Assembly (NCBI RefSeq): GCF_003325955.1
Contig: NZ_CP030929.1
Coordinates: 930,001-994,000 of the forward strand
Direction: 5' to 3'
Source: Aurantimicrobium sp. MWH-Uga1
GTDB taxonomy: Bacteria; Actinomycetota; Actinomycetes; Actinomycetales; Microbacteriaceae
DNA length: 64,000 nucleotides
The notes below the pieces were generated by a model, which saw only the letters and a program-made list of their open reading frames with translations, was not told the DNA's origin and did no database searches. Positions 48,062 through 58,344 of this stretch are shown here, piece by piece (positions within the stretch are counted from its first letter, which is position 1; each line of letters opens with the position of its first letter). The position numbers and the translations under genes were made by a program.

Positions 48062-48430
48062 CTACTTGGTAGGCTTCACCGTTCCGCGACGAACGCGAAG
48101 TTGGTGGAGAGCATCCTCAAGAATCTGCTCAGCCTCTTCTTCTGTGCGACGTTCCTTCACGTAGGCAAGATGAGTTTTGTAGGGCTCAAGCTTTGCCAGC
48201 TCGGGTGGGTTTTCCTTGTCGCGACCAGCTGGGAGCCCAGACTGTGGGCAATCAATAATCTCTGGAATTTCTTCCTCGGGAAGATTTGCCGCGAAATAAC
48301 GAACAGTCTCGTTACCGAGCGCATCCCAGTAAGAAATTGCGATGCGTTCTGCGTGAATACCGTGATCTTGTTCACCCATGGGTCCCGCGCCGACGCGCGA
48401 TCCACGAATTGCACTACCGCCAGATGCCAT
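48062..48430 (-). CDS. rbpA: RNA polymerase-binding protein RbpA
   Basis: 122 residues. Binds the housekeeping sigma factor and RNA polymerase and stabilises open complexes in actinobacteria. N-terminal RGSRVGAGPMGEQDHG, the core VRYFAANLPEEEIPE and DCPQSGLPAG, and the C-terminal sigma-interacting helix region (LAYVKERRTEEEAEQIL) are present. GGGAG lies 7 bases before the ATG. Two bases after secG, so the two are cotranscribed. Confidence 0.96.
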   Translation of the reverse strand: MASGGSAIRGSRVGAGPMGEQDHGIHAERIAISYWDALGNETVRYFAANLPEEEIPEIIDCPQSGLPAGRDKENPPELAKLEPYKTHLAYVKERRTEEEAEQILEDALHQLRVRRGTVKPTK

Positions 48431-48432
48431 TG

Positions 48433-48681
48433 TTATGCTCCCTGGAACTTAGTAATGAGGCCGAGAAGGACGATGCACGTAATCCACACCAGCCCCAAAA
48501 TGATGGTCAAACGATTGAGGTTGCGTTCTGCAACTCCGGAGGATCCGAGAGTTGAGCTCATACCGCCACCAAACATGTCTGAGACACCTCCACCGCGACC
48601 CTTGTGAAGAAGGATCAGCAGAGTGAGGAGCAGGCTGGTAAGAGCAAGCAGTACCTGCAAAACAATCTCGAGAATTAGCAT
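48433..48681 (-). CDS. secG: Preprotein translocase subunit SecG
   Basis: 82 residues, two membrane segments (about 3-25 and 55-75) with the conserved loop LLHKGRGGGVSDMFGGG between them. Component of SecYEG. No ribosome binding site; a TAGACT box six bases upstream points to a leaderless message starting in the tpiA-secG gap. Confidence 0.95.
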   Translation of the reverse strand: MLILEIVLQVLLALTSLLLTLLILLHKGRGGGVSDMFGGGMSSTLGSSGVAERNLNRLTIILGLVWITCIVLLGLITKFQGA

Positions 48682-48687
48682 ATGTAA

Positions 48688-48693
48688 AGTCTA
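48688..48693 (-). promoter_or_regulatory. -10 box of a leaderless promoter for secG-rbpA
   Basis: TAGACT on the minus strand, then TTACAT and ATG at 48681. It lies just after the tpiA stop and would separate secG-rbpA expression from the glycolytic genes. Confidence 0.5.
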
Positions 48694-48698
48694 CCCGA

Positions 48699-49484
48699 CT
48701 AAATTACGTGCTTTTGGAATCGAGCAATGCTCGAGAACTCAGCAACATCAAGGCTTGCGCCACCGACGAGTGCACCATCAATGTTGGGCTGACGCATGAA
48801 TCCGGCAATGTTGTTGGCCTTTACTGAGCCACCGTAAAGAATACGTGTGCGCTGTGCAGCAGCGTCGCCGAGAACTTCACCGAGAGCTACGCGAAGAGCT
48901 GCGCAAACTGCTTCCGCCTGCTCTTCGGTTGCAACCTTGCCAGTACCGATGGCCCAGACAGGCTCATAAGCAATCACAATGTCAGCATCCTGAGAAACAC
49001 CCTCGAGCGCCTTCTTCAGCTGTGCGACAGGAACAGCAGAAGGACCGAACTCTTCAAGTTCTGCCTCGGTTTCACCAATACAGAGGACAGGAACAACACC
49101 GTGCTTGAGAGCAGCCTTGACCTTGTTTCCCACGATCTCATCAGTTTCACCGTGGTACTGACGACGCTCAGAGTGACCAATAATGACGTAGGAGCAACCC
49201 AGTGCCTTGAGGAATCCCCCAGGGATTTCGCCAGTGTATGCGCCCGAGTCGTGCATGGACACGTCCTGTGCACCGTACGCAAGCTCGAGCTTGTCTGCTT
49301 CAACTAAGTTCTGCACAGAGCGAATGTCGGTAAAGGGCGGGAAGACAGACACCTCAACGTCGGTGTACTTGTGACCGGCATCCTTGAGAGTCCAAGCCAG
49401 CTTCTGTACGAAGGCGATTGCCTGGAGGTGATCCAGGTTCATCTTCCAGTTGCCCGCGATGAGCGGGGTACGAGTGTTTACCAT
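48699..49484 (-). CDS. tpiA: Triosephosphate isomerase
   Basis: 261 residues. N-terminal LIAGNWKMN, catalytic His in IIGHSERRQ and Glu in [12 protein letters not shown]. Start overlaps the pgk stop by 7 bases. Third gene of the gap-pgk-tpiA order. Confidence 0.97.
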   Translation of the reverse strand: MVNTRTPLIAGNWKMNLDHLQAIAFVQKLAWTLKDAGHKYTDVEVSVFPPFTDIRSVQNLVEADKLELAYGAQDVSMHDSGAYTGEIPGGFLKALGCSYVIIGHSERRQYHGETDEIVGNKVKAALKHGVVPVLCIGETEAELEEFGPSAVPVAQLKKALEGVSQDADIVIAYEPVWAIGTGKVATEEQAEAVCAALRVALGEVLGDAAAQRTRILYGGSVKANNIAGFMRQPNIDGALVGGASLDVAEFSSIARFQKHVI

Positions 49485-50689
49485 CCAAGGACCTCCAGGC
49501 CAGGTAGACGCTTGCCCTCGAGGAATTCGAGGCTAGCTCCACCACCGGTTGAAATGTGACCGAACTGGTCATCTGTGAAACCAAGAATGCGCACAGCAGC
49601 AGCTGAGTCACCGCCACCGACAACGCTGAGGCCGTCGACTTCGGTTAGTGCCTGAGCAATTGCGCGGGTGCCTTCAGAAAAGGCAGGAATTTCAAACACG
49701 CCGGCAGGGCCGTTCCAGAACACTGTCTTGGAAGCTTTGATCTGGTCGGTAAATGCTTTACCAGTCGCAGGTCCAATGTCGAGTCCCATACCGGTTGCGC
49801 CGAAAACAGTGTCTTCGAGAGCATCTGCCGAAGCAACAACGTGCTCTGCATCAGCACCAAACTTGCTCGCCATCACGATGTCTGTGGGAAGAATAATCTT
49901 CACGCCACGTGCTTCGGCATCGGCGATGTAGCCGCGGACGGTGTCGAGCTGGTCAACCTCGAGCAAACTGGCACCGACCTTGTAACCCTGTGCAGCAAGG
50001 AAGGTAAATACCATTCCTCCGCCAACCAGGATCGTGTCAACGCGCGGAAGCAAGTGAGAAATCACACCGAGCTTGTCAGAAACCTTCGAACCACCAAGGA
50101 CAACGGTGTAGGGGCGCTCAGGGTTTTCAGTCAGGCGGTCGAGAACCTCGAGTTCAGTCTCGATGAGCAGACCTGCTGCGCTGGGAACCAGCTTGGCCAG
50201 GTCATAGACCGAAGCCTGCTTGCGGTGAACGACGCCAAAACCGTCAGAGACGAGCACGTCACCAAGCTCGGCAAGCTGTGCAGCGAATGCGCCACGCTCA
50301 GCTTCGTCCTTGGAAGTCTCCCCTGGGTTAAATCGCAGGTTCTCTAGGACAGCAATCTGGCCATCAGCCAGTGTAGAAACAGTTGCCGTTGCGGACTCAC
50401 CTACCGTGTCGGCGGCGAAGGCAACGGGCTTGCCGAGCAATTCACCCAGGCGAATGGCGGCAGGTTCGAGGCTGTACTTAGCCTCGGGAGCTCCGTCAGG
50501 GCGCCCGAGGTGGCTCATCACCACAACACGGGCTCCCTGATCGAGCAGAGCGGTCAATGTTGGCAGCGACGCACGAATACGTCCGTCGTCAGTAATCACA
50601 CCGTCCTTCAGCGGAACATTAAGGTCACAGCGGACCAAAACGCGCTTGCCAGCAAGCGAACCGAGTGAGGAAAGGGTGCGAAGTGCCAT
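49478..50689 (-). CDS. pgk: Phosphoglycerate kinase
   Basis: 403 residues, usual length. [19 protein letters not shown], the hinge region and the C-terminal [11 protein letters not shown] nucleotide site are present. Fifteen bases after gap, with AAAGAAAG as ribosome binding site. Confidence 0.97.
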   Translation of the reverse strand: MALRTLSSLGSLAGKRVLVRCDLNVPLKDGVITDDGRIRASLPTLTALLDQGARVVVMSHLGRPDGAPEAKYSLEPAAIRLGELLGKPVAFAADTVGESATATVSTLADGQIAVLENLRFNPGETSKDEAERGAFAAQLAELGDVLVSDGFGVVHRKQASVYDLAKLVPSAAGLLIETELEVLDRLTENPERPYTVVLGGSKVSDKLGVISHLLPRVDTILVGGGMVFTFLAAQGYKVGASLLEVDQLDTVRGYIADAEARGVKIILPTDIVMASKFGADAEHVVASADALEDTVFGATGMGLDIGPATGKAFTDQIKASKTVFWNGPAGVFEIPAFSEGTRAIAQALTEVDGLSVVGGGDSAAAVRILGFTDDQFGHISTGGGASLEFLEGKRLPGLEVLGW

Positions 50690-50704
50690 ATTGAATTACT
50701 TTCT

Positions 50705-51775
<1,071 letters not shown>

Positions 51776-51799
51776 TTACTTTGATGAAAAATCAGTAGG

Positions 51800-51833
51800 A
51801 ACGGGTGCCCCGAAAAGTTTCGAGACACCCGTT
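51800..51833 (-). terminator. Probable terminator after sod
   Basis: Eight-pair outer stem AACGGGTG/CACCCGTT (51800-51807 and 51826-51833) with further partial pairing inside. On the minus strand a short T stretch comes only about 9 bases later, so strength is uncertain. Confidence 0.5.
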
Positions 51834-51841
51834 GTCAACTA

Positions 51842-52468
51842 CTAAGAGAATAGCAGGACGCTGGATGCGCCCTTGCGAGCGGCGTCAAAACGCGCCGATA
51901 CGTCTGACCAGTTGATGATGTTCCAGAACGCTGTGACATAGTCGCCCTTCACGTTCTTGTAATCCAAGTAGAAGGCGTGCTCCCACATGTCGAGCATGAG
52001 CAGAGGAATAGTTCCAGCTGCAATGTTGCCCTGCTGGTCATACAGCTGCTCAATAATGAGGTTCTTGCCCAGTGCATCCCAAGCCAAGAATGCCCAGCCA
52101 GAGCCCTGAAGGCCAAGTGCTACCGCGTTGAACTGCGCCTTGAAAGCGTCGAATGAACCGAAGTACTCATCAATGGCAGCAGAGAGTTCACCTGTGGGGC
52201 GCTCTTCAGAACCTGGTGTGAGGTTCTTCCAGAAGATGGAGTGGTTAGTGTGACCACCCAAGTGGAATGCGAGGTCCTTCTGGAGCTTGTTGATGTTGGC
52301 AAAGTCGTTCTTCTCGCGAGCCTCTGCGAGCTTCTCAAGTGCAGTGTTTGCGCCATCAACGTAGGCCTTGTGGTGCTTGCTGTGGTGCAGCTCCATGATG
52401 GTTGCACTGATGTGAGGTGCGAGAGCTGAATAGTCATAATCCAGTTCGGGCAGTGTGTAATTAGCCAC
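51842..52468 (-). CDS. sodA: Superoxide dismutase (Mn/Fe family)
   Basis: 208 residues. Metal ligands are visible in MELHHSKHH (His28), [10 protein letters not shown], and [13 protein letters not shown] (Asp and His). The GSGWAFLAW region is compatible with Mn; Fe cannot be excluded. Start is GTG at 52468, with AAGGAG seven bases upstream, giving the conserved [12 protein letters not shown]; the longer open frame upstream is not used. No signal peptide, so cytosolic. Confidence 0.95.
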   Translation of the reverse strand: MANYTLPELDYDYSALAPHISATIMELHHSKHHKAYVDGANTALEKLAEAREKNDFANINKLQKDLAFHLGGHTNHSIFWKNLTPGSEERPTGELSAAIDEYFGSFDAFKAQFNAVALGLQGSGWAFLAWDALGKNLIIEQLYDQQGNIAAGTIPLLMLDMWEHAFYLDYKNVKGDYVTAFWNIINWSDVSARFDAARKGASSVLLFS

Positions 52469-52518
52469 AGGTGTTCTCCTTAGAACGTGAGGTGGGGGTC
52501 TTACTGGTGTTAACCGTC

Positions 52519-52540
52519 TCGGCAATTATTTTATTGCCGA
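52519..52540. promoter_or_regulatory. Inverted repeat between whiA and sodA
   Basis: TCGGCAAT-tatttt-ATTGCCGA, perfect eight-base arms. On the minus strand TTGCCG of the second arm could be a -35 with TAAGAC 16 bases later as -10 for sodA, so it may be an operator. It could also be a weak whiA terminator, but lacks a T-run. Confidence 0.4.
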
Positions 52541-52563
52541 TGAGGAAAGTTAATTCTGGGAAT

Positions 52564-53538
52564 TTAGGCGTCAATATCTTCAGGAACAGCAGATTCAGTT
52601 CCGGGTACGCCCAACTCTTGTGCTCGTTTGTCGGCCATAGCCAACAGTCGACGGATACGTCCGGCAACGGCATCCTTTGTCATTGGTGGGTCTGCATGGT
52701 GACCCAACTCATCCAAACTTGCATCTCGGAAGTTTAAGCGAAGCTCACCTGCATACTTGAGGTGTTCAGGAATGTCATCACCAAGCAGCTCCAATGCACG
52801 CTCCACGCGCGCGCAGGCGGCAACGGCTGCCTGCGCAGAGCGACGAAGGTTCGCGTCATCAAAATTGACGAGGCGGTTTGCTGTGGCACGCACCTCGCGG
52901 CGCTGTCGTAACTCTTCCCAGTTCTTGACTGTTTCGGTCGCCCCCATAATGGTGAGCACGGACGAGATTGCCTCATCTTCACGAATGACCACACGGTGCA
53001 CACCACGCACTTCACGAGCTTTGGCAGCAAATTGAAGACGGTTGGCAGCCCCAACGAGGGCCATGGCGGACTCATTCGTGGGACAGACGATTTCGAGTGC
53101 AGCGGAGCGACCTGGGTCCGTCAAGGACCCGGCCGCGAGGAAAGCTCCACGCCATATTGCGGAAAGATCTTCCAAGTTGCCTGTGGTGAGTTTATTGGGA
53201 AGACCACGAATGGGGCGACGACGCGCATCGAGCAAACCAGTTTGACGAGCAAGTGTTTCCCCGTCAAGTACGCGAACAAGGTAGCTGGGGGCATTCTTTC
53301 CACCCGAGCTAGGGGTGAGGCGCCCTTCGGAGCGGACACCGTAAATTTCAGCCAAATCCTTGCGAACCCGAGTTGCGAGCTCTTGAGAATCCAACTCTGC
53401 CTCAACCGCGATTCGTCCTGAGATGGTATGCAAGCCCCCAGCAAAACGAAGGATTGTCGCCAACTCTGCAGTGCGCACACTAGTCTTGCCAGCGCCCACG
53501 GTGATGAGTTCTTGTTTGACGTTCTCAGTTAAGCCCAT
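52564..53538 (-). CDS. whiA: DNA-binding protein WhiA
   Basis: 324 residues. N-terminal LAGLIDADG-like homing endonuclease fold without catalytic role, C-terminal helix-turn-helix (about 265-310, with [24 protein letters not shown]). In Streptomyces WhiA controls sporulation and division genes; in non-sporulating actinobacteria it probably controls division. ATG at 53538 with AGGGGA upstream is chosen because it starts the conserved [10 protein letters not shown]. Confidence 0.94.
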   Translation of the reverse strand: MGLTENVKQELITVGAGKTSVRTAELATILRFAGGLHTISGRIAVEAELDSQELATRVRKDLAEIYGVRSEGRLTPSSGGKNAPSYLVRVLDGETLARQTGLLDARRRPIRGLPNKLTTGNLEDLSAIWRGAFLAAGSLTDPGRSAALEIVCPTNESAMALVGAANRLQFAAKAREVRGVHRVVIREDEAISSVLTIMGATETVKNWEELRQRREVRATANRLVNFDDANLRRSAQAAVAACARVERALELLGDDIPEHLKYAGELRLNFRDASLDELGHHADPPMTKDAVAGRIRRLLAMADKRAQELGVPGTESAVPEDIDA

Positions 53539-53587
53539 GTCCCCTAATTCCTTCGTGTTGCTCAAAATCGCGTAGTGGTGATTGCCG

Positions 53588-54466
53588 CTATTCGCGGCCA
53601 AAGTCTCGGTGTTTAACTCGCACAACGACCCCTGGAAGCTTTTCCAGATGCTTGGCGAGCTCTTCGGTCAACGCGACCGAGCGGTGCTTGCCACCAGTAC
53701 AGCCAATGGCGATTGTTACGTGGCGTTTGTTCTCTCGCTGATAACCCGCAAATACTGGGGCTAAAGCAGCCGCATAGGTTTCAACAAACTCGCGTGCGCC
53801 AGGCTGACTCAAGACATAGTCAGAGACATCCTTATCCATGCCGGTATTTCCGCGTAATTCAGGAATCCAGAATGGGTTGGGCAAGAATCTGCCATCCGCA
53901 ATGAGATCAGCATCAGATGGAGTTCCGTACTTGAAGCCGAAACTCATCAGATTCACTCGAACACCGGCAGTTTCTTCTTGAGCAAACTGTTCCGTGATGA
54001 GTGTGGAGAGCTGGTGAATGTTCAAATCGCTCGTATCAATGACGATGTCACTGAACTCACGCAATGCTGTCATCCGGGAACGCTCAGCTGTGATGCCATC
54101 GATGATGGTGCCATCACCCTGGAGGGGGTGGGGCCTTCGCACAGACTCAAAACGTCGAACGAGTGACGCATCGGTAGCGTCCAAGAACAAAACTCGGACA
54201 ACCGTTGCTGCCGGCATCGACTGAATGATTTCTTGAAGATTTTCAAAGAAATCACGACCGCGTACATCCACCACGGCAGCAATCTTGGGCAGGTTTTCAC
54301 CTGCTTTGTCTGCGAGTTCAACAAGTGGGCGAAGCATCTGCGGGGGCAAGTTATCGACGACGTACCAATCAAGATCTTCCAGGGCATTTGCCACTGTCGA
54401 TCGACCTGCGCCAGACATTCCGGTGACGATGAGAACTTCCTGCTTATTGCGGGATAGTTCAGGCAT
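53588..54466 (-). CDS. rapZ: RapZ-family nucleotide-binding protein (YvcJ)
   Basis: 292 residues. Walker A GMSGAGRS near residue 20, DVRGRDFF, and C-terminal [13 protein letters not shown], the RapZ/YvcJ pattern. In E. coli RapZ is an RNase adapter; in Gram-positive bacteria the role is less clear. ATG at 54466 (AAGGAA about 6-8 bases upstream) is preferred to GTG at 54472. Upstream of whiA as usual, but the yvcK gene that usually stands between them, and uvrC before it, are absent here. Confidence 0.92.
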   Translation of the reverse strand: MPELSRNKQEVLIVTGMSGAGRSTVANALEDLDWYVVDNLPPQMLRPLVELADKAGENLPKIAAVVDVRGRDFFENLQEIIQSMPAATVVRVLFLDATDASLVRRFESVRRPHPLQGDGTIIDGITAERSRMTALREFSDIVIDTSDLNIHQLSTLITEQFAQEETAGVRVNLMSFGFKYGTPSDADLIADGRFLPNPFWIPELRGNTGMDKDVSDYVLSQPGAREFVETYAAALAPVFAGYQRENKRHVTIAIGCTGGKHRSVALTEELAKHLEKLPGVVVRVKHRDFGRE

Positions 54467-54496
54467 GATCACTTCCTTGATTTCCGGGGCGTGTTA

Positions 54497-54534
54497 CGGC
54501 GTGTCGTACCAGACTAACCATAAGCGACACGCCG
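54497..54534. promoter_or_regulatory. Long inverted repeat upstream of rapZ
   Basis: Perfect ten-base arms CGGCGTGTCG (54497-54506) and CGACACGCCG (54525-54534) around 18 bases. The loop contains TAGTCT on the minus strand, a possible -10 for rapZ. May be an operator around a promoter or a terminator of rluD without T-run. Confidence 0.45.
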
Positions 54535-54575
54535 GGAAACTCTGAAGCCTCAAACCTTGGGGCAGAAGTTGAAGG

Positions 54576-55496
54576 TTAGCCTGCTGCAAGCACGTCAAGC
54601 GCATGCTGAAGGTCTGCGGGATACGGTGAAACAAACTCGACATATTGCCCCGTTGAGGGGTGAATAAATCCAAGTTTGTGGGCATGCAACCATTGCCTAG
54701 TCAGCCCTAATCGTGCGCTGAGAGTGGGATCTGCCCCATACAACGCATCTCCCACACACGGATGCCGCTGTGCTGCCATATGAACTCTAATTTGATGGGT
54801 TCGGCCGGTTTCAAGTTTGATTTCCAGGAGGGAGGCAAACGGAAATGCTTCCAAAGTTGTGTAATGGGTCACTGCGTGTTTGCCATCACTGGTGACGGCA
54901 AACTTCCAGTCCGAGCGGGGATGGCGCCCGATAGGCGCATCAATGGTACCCGCCAAGGGGTCTGGATGTCCCTGAACGACGGCGTGATATATCTTGTTGA
55001 CTTCGCGGTCATGAAAGGCGTGTTTGAGCGCGCTGTAGGCCTTCTCGCTTTTTGCAACAACCATCAAACCTGAAGTACCAACATCGAGTCGATGGACAAT
55101 TCCTGCTCGTTCAGCAGCCCCAGAGGTGGAAATGGTGAAACCCGAGGCGGCAAGAGCACCCAGGACTGTTGGTCCATCCCAGCTTGCAGCCGGGTGTGCG
55201 GCGACTCCGACAGGCTTATCCACGACAACGATGTCGTCATCGTCATAGACAATGGAGAAGTCAGGAACCATCATGGGAACTATTTCAGGTCCGCGTTTTT
55301 CTTCCCACGAGACAGTCAAAGTGGCCTCTGCGCGAAGCTTGTCCGATTTGCCCAGAGTGACACCGTTTTGCTCTACGCCCCCTGCTTCTGCAATCTCTGC
55401 CGCCTGAGTTCGTGAAAATCCGAAGAGTCTGGCCAGACCTGCATCGACCCGTACACCGTCGAGGCCGTCGGGAACTGGTGTGGATCTAGTTTCCAC
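54576..55496 (-). CDS. rluD: Ribosomal large subunit pseudouridine synthase, RluD family
   Basis: About 306 residues. N-terminal S4 RNA-binding domain ([27 protein letters not shown]), catalytic Asp in [15 protein letters not shown], and late [11 protein letters not shown]. Start is uncertain: GTG at 55496 gives the family-like beginning [13 protein letters not shown] and overlaps the lspA end by 11 bases; GTG codons at 55505 and 55529 are also in frame. Downstream partner of lspA as in other actinobacteria, where dnaE often follows; it does not here. Confidence 0.9.
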   Translation of the reverse strand: METRSTPVPDGLDGVRVDAGLARLFGFSRTQAAEIAEAGGVEQNGVTLGKSDKLRAEATLTVSWEEKRGPEIVPMMVPDFSIVYDDDDIVVVDKPVGVAAHPAASWDGPTVLGALAASGFTISTSGAAERAGIVHRLDVGTSGLMVVAKSEKAYSALKHAFHDREVNKIYHAVVQGHPDPLAGTIDAPIGRHPRSDWKFAVTSDGKHAVTHYTTLEAFPFASLLEIKLETGRTHQIRVHMAAQRHPCVGDALYGADPTLSARLGLTRQWLHAHKLGFIHPSTGQYVEFVSPYPADLQHALDVLAAG

Positions 55497-56124
55497 CAGC
55501 TCCACCTGCTCCGCCGTCGCCAAGGCCACCCAGACCAGTTAGACCCCCCTGCAATGTGACAGTAGGGTTTGAACCTATGGGTGTCTCGTTTTTGTTCTTT
55601 TTGCGAGGATCTCTTGTTCCATCGATGTGAATTCCAGACAGGGTCAGAATGACGAGCAAACACATGCTGGAAACGATGGCAATGTCTGCGATGTTATAAA
55701 TCGCAGGCATCATCCAGGGGGTGTAAATAAAGTCAATAACGAGCCCGTGCCCGAATTCGACCACACCCTCGGCATTTTGTTGGGTTAGCCGGTCAGTCAG
55801 GTTTCCGAGAGTGCCACCCAATAAAAGACCAAATACGACTGCCCACGCTATTGAGCGATTTTTGCGTGCGAACACAATAATGACAATCGTGACAATGGCA
55901 GCAAGGATGGAAAAAATCCACGTACTGCCCGACGCAATCGAGAAAGCTGCCCCGGGGTTTCTGACGAAGTAGAACTGTAGGAAATCTCCCACAACAGGAT
56001 TGCTCACACCCTCAGGCAGGGTGTTTTTGACCCAAAACTTACTCAGTTGATCTGCAAGGTAGACAACAACGGCGCAGACGCCCAGTAGGGTCAGAACAGC
56101 CCACACGGGCCGCTTAACCGCCAC
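55486..56124 (-). CDS. lspA: Lipoprotein signal peptidase (signal peptidase II) with glycine-rich tail
   Basis: 212 residues, longer than the usual 160-180. Four membrane segments; the two catalytic Asp are in [11 protein letters not shown] and YNIADIAIV. After about residue 160 follows a polar tail with DPRKKNKNE and a Gly-rich end ([19 protein letters not shown]) that is not needed for the fold. Processes lipoproteins such as the collagen-like protein of this window. GTG at 56124, two bases after divIVA. Confidence 0.93.
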   Translation of the reverse strand: MAVKRPVWAVLTLLGVCAVVVYLADQLSKFWVKNTLPEGVSNPVVGDFLQFYFVRNPGAAFSIASGSTWIFSILAAIVTIVIIVFARKNRSIAWAVVFGLLLGGTLGNLTDRLTQQNAEGVVEFGHGLVIDFIYTPWMMPAIYNIADIAIVSSMCLLVILTLSGIHIDGTRDPRKKNKNETPIGSNPTVTLQGGLTGLGGLGDGGAGGAGGN

Positions 56125-56126
56125 GA

Positions 56127-56690
56127 TTAGTTCTTGGGAGTGGTTCCAGCTGTATTGAGCTCGTCAAGCTCCACCAGCTGGCTGGAGATGTAACTGCGCA
56201 ACTTCTCGCGGTATTCCTTTTCGAAGCTGGACAGCTCTGCGATTTCACCTTTGAGCTTGGATTTATCTGCCTCGAGAGCCGAAAGCTGCGACTTGACCGT
56301 CGCTTCTGCCTCTGAAACCAGTCGGGTAGCAGTTTCATGACCCTCAGCGATGAGTGCGTCACGCTTCTCCACACCTTCACGCACGTGCTCTTCGTGCAAG
56401 CGACGAGCAAGCGTCAGGAGGTCATTAGCACTTGCTGTTGCACTGGAGTCATCGACAACAACAGGGGCAGGGGTAGCAACAGGCTTTGCTGGTGCAGCGG
56501 ATTCTCCACCTTCAAGGCGAGCTTCTGCTGCCTCGAGCTTCGAACGGAGATCTTCGTTCTCAGCACCTAAGCGGCGCAATTCAACGACGATTTCATCAAG
56601 AAAATCGTCAACCTCGTCCTGGTCATATCCTTCACGGAACTTGGTCTGTTGAAAGCGCTTGTTTACTACGTCTTCTGGCAGTAATGCCAT
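56127..56690 (-). CDS. divIVA: Polar growth protein DivIVA (Wag31)
   Basis: 187 residues. N-terminal DivIVA lipid-binding motif LLPEDVVNKRFQQTKFREGYDQ shape with coiled coil at about 30-60, an Ala/Pro/Val-rich linker (62-85), and a second coiled coil (about 90-175). Directs polar wall synthesis in actinobacteria. AGAGGATGG before the ATG. Separate promoter region upstream with nested repeats. Confidence 0.95.
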   Translation of the reverse strand: MALLPEDVVNKRFQQTKFREGYDQDEVDDFLDEIVVELRRLGAENEDLRSKLEAAEARLEGGESAAPAKPVATPAPVVVDDSSATASANDLLTLARRLHEEHVREGVEKRDALIAEGHETATRLVSEAEATVKSQLSALEADKSKLKGEIAELSSFEKEYREKLRSYISSQLVELDELNTAGTTPKN

Positions 56691-56704
56691 GGGGTGCCAT
56701 CCTC

Positions 56705-56751
56705 TTAGTGAGAGCTACAAAAAATGGTTATCTCAGGTGATAACTCACTAA
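56705..56751. promoter_or_regulatory. Nested inverted repeats upstream of divIVA
   Basis: Outer arms TTAGTGAG (56705-56712) and CTCACTAA (56744-56751), inner arms GTTATC (56727-56732) and GATAAC (56739-56744) around TCAGGT. The outer repeat ends 15 bases before the divIVA start. Confidence 0.45.
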
Positions 56752-56806
56752 CGCTATCAAAATACTCAACAGCGGTGGAACCGGAGAGAAAAATTACCCG
56801 ATTTTC

Positions 56807-57109
56807 CTAGAGAATCATCAGATACTCGGCGATGTACATCGCAACTATGGCCGCCAGCATGACGACTGTCCATCCAAAATCTAGGGCAACCGCTCCAAAG
56901 CTGACTGGTTTAACCCATCGACGAACCAGATTCATGGGGGGATCAGTGAGTGTGTAAATCACGCCGCTGAGAACCAGCACGAAAGAGGGAGGTCGCCATC
57001 CTGGCTTGAAGGCTCGAATAAAGTCGAGAATCAGTCGTCCCCACATGGCAAAAACAAAGACCAAGAGGGCGTAATACAGGACTAAACCAACGAGACCAAT
57101 AACGGACAT
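56807..57109 (-). CDS. yggT: YggT family membrane protein
   Basis: 100 residues, two hydrophobic segments plus a conserved middle (YTLTDPPMNLVRRWVKP). Family of unknown function found next to division genes. GAGGAG lies five bases before the ATG. Between sepF and divIVA, conserved order. Confidence 0.92.
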   Translation of the reverse strand: MSVIGLVGLVLYYALLVFVFAMWGRLILDFIRAFKPGWRPPSFVLVLSGVIYTLTDPPMNLVRRWVKPVSFGAVALDFGWTVVMLAAIVAMYIAEYLMIL

Positions 57110-57141
57110 CTCTACTCCTCAGCCACGCTGGTGGCGTGAGC

Positions 57142-57594
57142 TTATTCGCCGAAGAAAGTGGTGTCTACTTCAGCGGTTTCTGCTGCTGCATCACCAGACA
57201 CGGCAACGTGTGCGGGTGAAAGCAGGAATACCTTGCTGGTAACACGTTCAATCTTGCCGTAGAGACCCTGGGAAAGACCTGAAGCAAAATCAATCAGGCG
57301 ACGAGCATCAGTCTCGGTCATCTGCGAGAGGTTCATGATAACGGGAACACCTTCGCGGAAGTTTTCTGCGATGACCTTGGCATCGGAGTACTGCTTGGGG
57401 TGTACGGTGACAATTTCATTCATGTCGCTAGCTGCCTGGTTCTTTGCGGTGTTACGGCGAAGGGGGGTTACCTGCGCACGACCAGCGGAGACAGGGGCTA
57501 CCTGAGGTGCTGCAGCGTAGGCAGGTGCATCGTAGGTCGTCTCCTCATCAGCGAGACCGAGATAGACCATGGTCTTCTTGAGTGGATTGGCCAT
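57142..57594 (-). CDS. sepF: Cell division protein SepF
   Basis: 150 residues. N-terminal amphipathic membrane helix ([17 protein letters not shown]), variable linker, then the SepF core from [16 protein letters not shown] to VFLLSP. Anchors FtsZ to the membrane in actinobacteria, which lack FtsA and ZipA. GGAGG before the ATG. Confidence 0.95.
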   Translation of the reverse strand: MANPLKKTMVYLGLADEETTYDAPAYAAAPQVAPVSAGRAQVTPLRRNTAKNQAASDMNEIVTVHPKQYSDAKVIAENFREGVPVIMNLSQMTETDARRLIDFASGLSQGLYGKIERVTSKVFLLSPAHVAVSGDAAAETAEVDTTFFGE

Positions 57595-57633
57595 TGAGTT
57601 ACCTCCAGGTAATAAAAAATCGTCTAATTGAGA

Positions 57634-58344
57634 TTAACCGGCAATGGGCCTGTTCCCGGTGATTGCCGAACCAATGCGAAGGTGTGTCGCACCTTCGGCA
57701 ATTGCCGCGGCATAGTCATGAGACATCCCCGCAGAGATGAAGCTCGCTTGCGGGATGACCGTTTGCACGCGTTCAGAGGCGGCTTTCACTCGAGCAAAAG
57801 CAACGCGAGGTTCTTCATCCAGAGGAGCCACTGCCATGACTCCCAAAAGATTGAGGCTGGGTTGAGCCGCAACCAGTTCAGCAAGTTCAACCACATCTGC
57901 GGGTTGAACTCCCCCGCGTCCAGGGTCTTGGGTGAGGTTGAGCTGAACAAAGCAGTCCAAAACCTCAACGGCATTGTTTTCTGGAAGTCCCTCAGGGGTC
58001 ATTACAGCATTCGCCAAAGCATTTACCAAGCTTGGACGATCAACTGAATGGAGCACTTCAGCGTATTTGCGCACAGCTCGTGCTTTGTTTGATTGCAACT
58101 GGCCTATGAAGTGCCACGTGAGATCCAGATGTGCAAGCTCAGCAACTTTAGCTTCAGCCTCTTGGTGCCTATTTTCTCCGACATTGCGCACACCAAGGTC
58201 ATAAAGATCGCGAACTAACTGCGCAGGATGGAACTTCGTCACCACAATCGTGGTGATGTCATCTACGTTGCGCCCTGCTGCGCATGCAGCATCCGCAATG
58301 CCCTCATTGACGAGCGCTACACGTTCGCCAAGCGTCGTATCCAC
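57634..58344 (-). CDS. yggS: PLP homeostasis protein, YggS family
   Basis: 236 residues, alanine-racemase-like fold type III. PLP lysine in VVTKFHPAQLV near 35, GENRHQEAEAK, and the C-terminal SAGMSHDYAAAIAEGATHLRIG. GTG at 58344 overlaps the ftsZ stop (TAGTG). Standard neighbour of ftsZ and sepF. Confidence 0.93.
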   Translation of the reverse strand: MDTTLGERVALVNEGIADAACAAGRNVDDITTIVVTKFHPAQLVRDLYDLGVRNVGENRHQEAEAKVAELAHLDLTWHFIGQLQSNKARAVRKYAEVLHSVDRPSLVNALANAVMTPEGLPENNAVEVLDCFVQLNLTQDPGRGGVQPADVVELAELVAAQPSLNLLGVMAVAPLDEEPRVAFARVKAASERVQTVIPQASFISAGMSHDYAAAIAEGATHLRIGSAITGNRPIAG

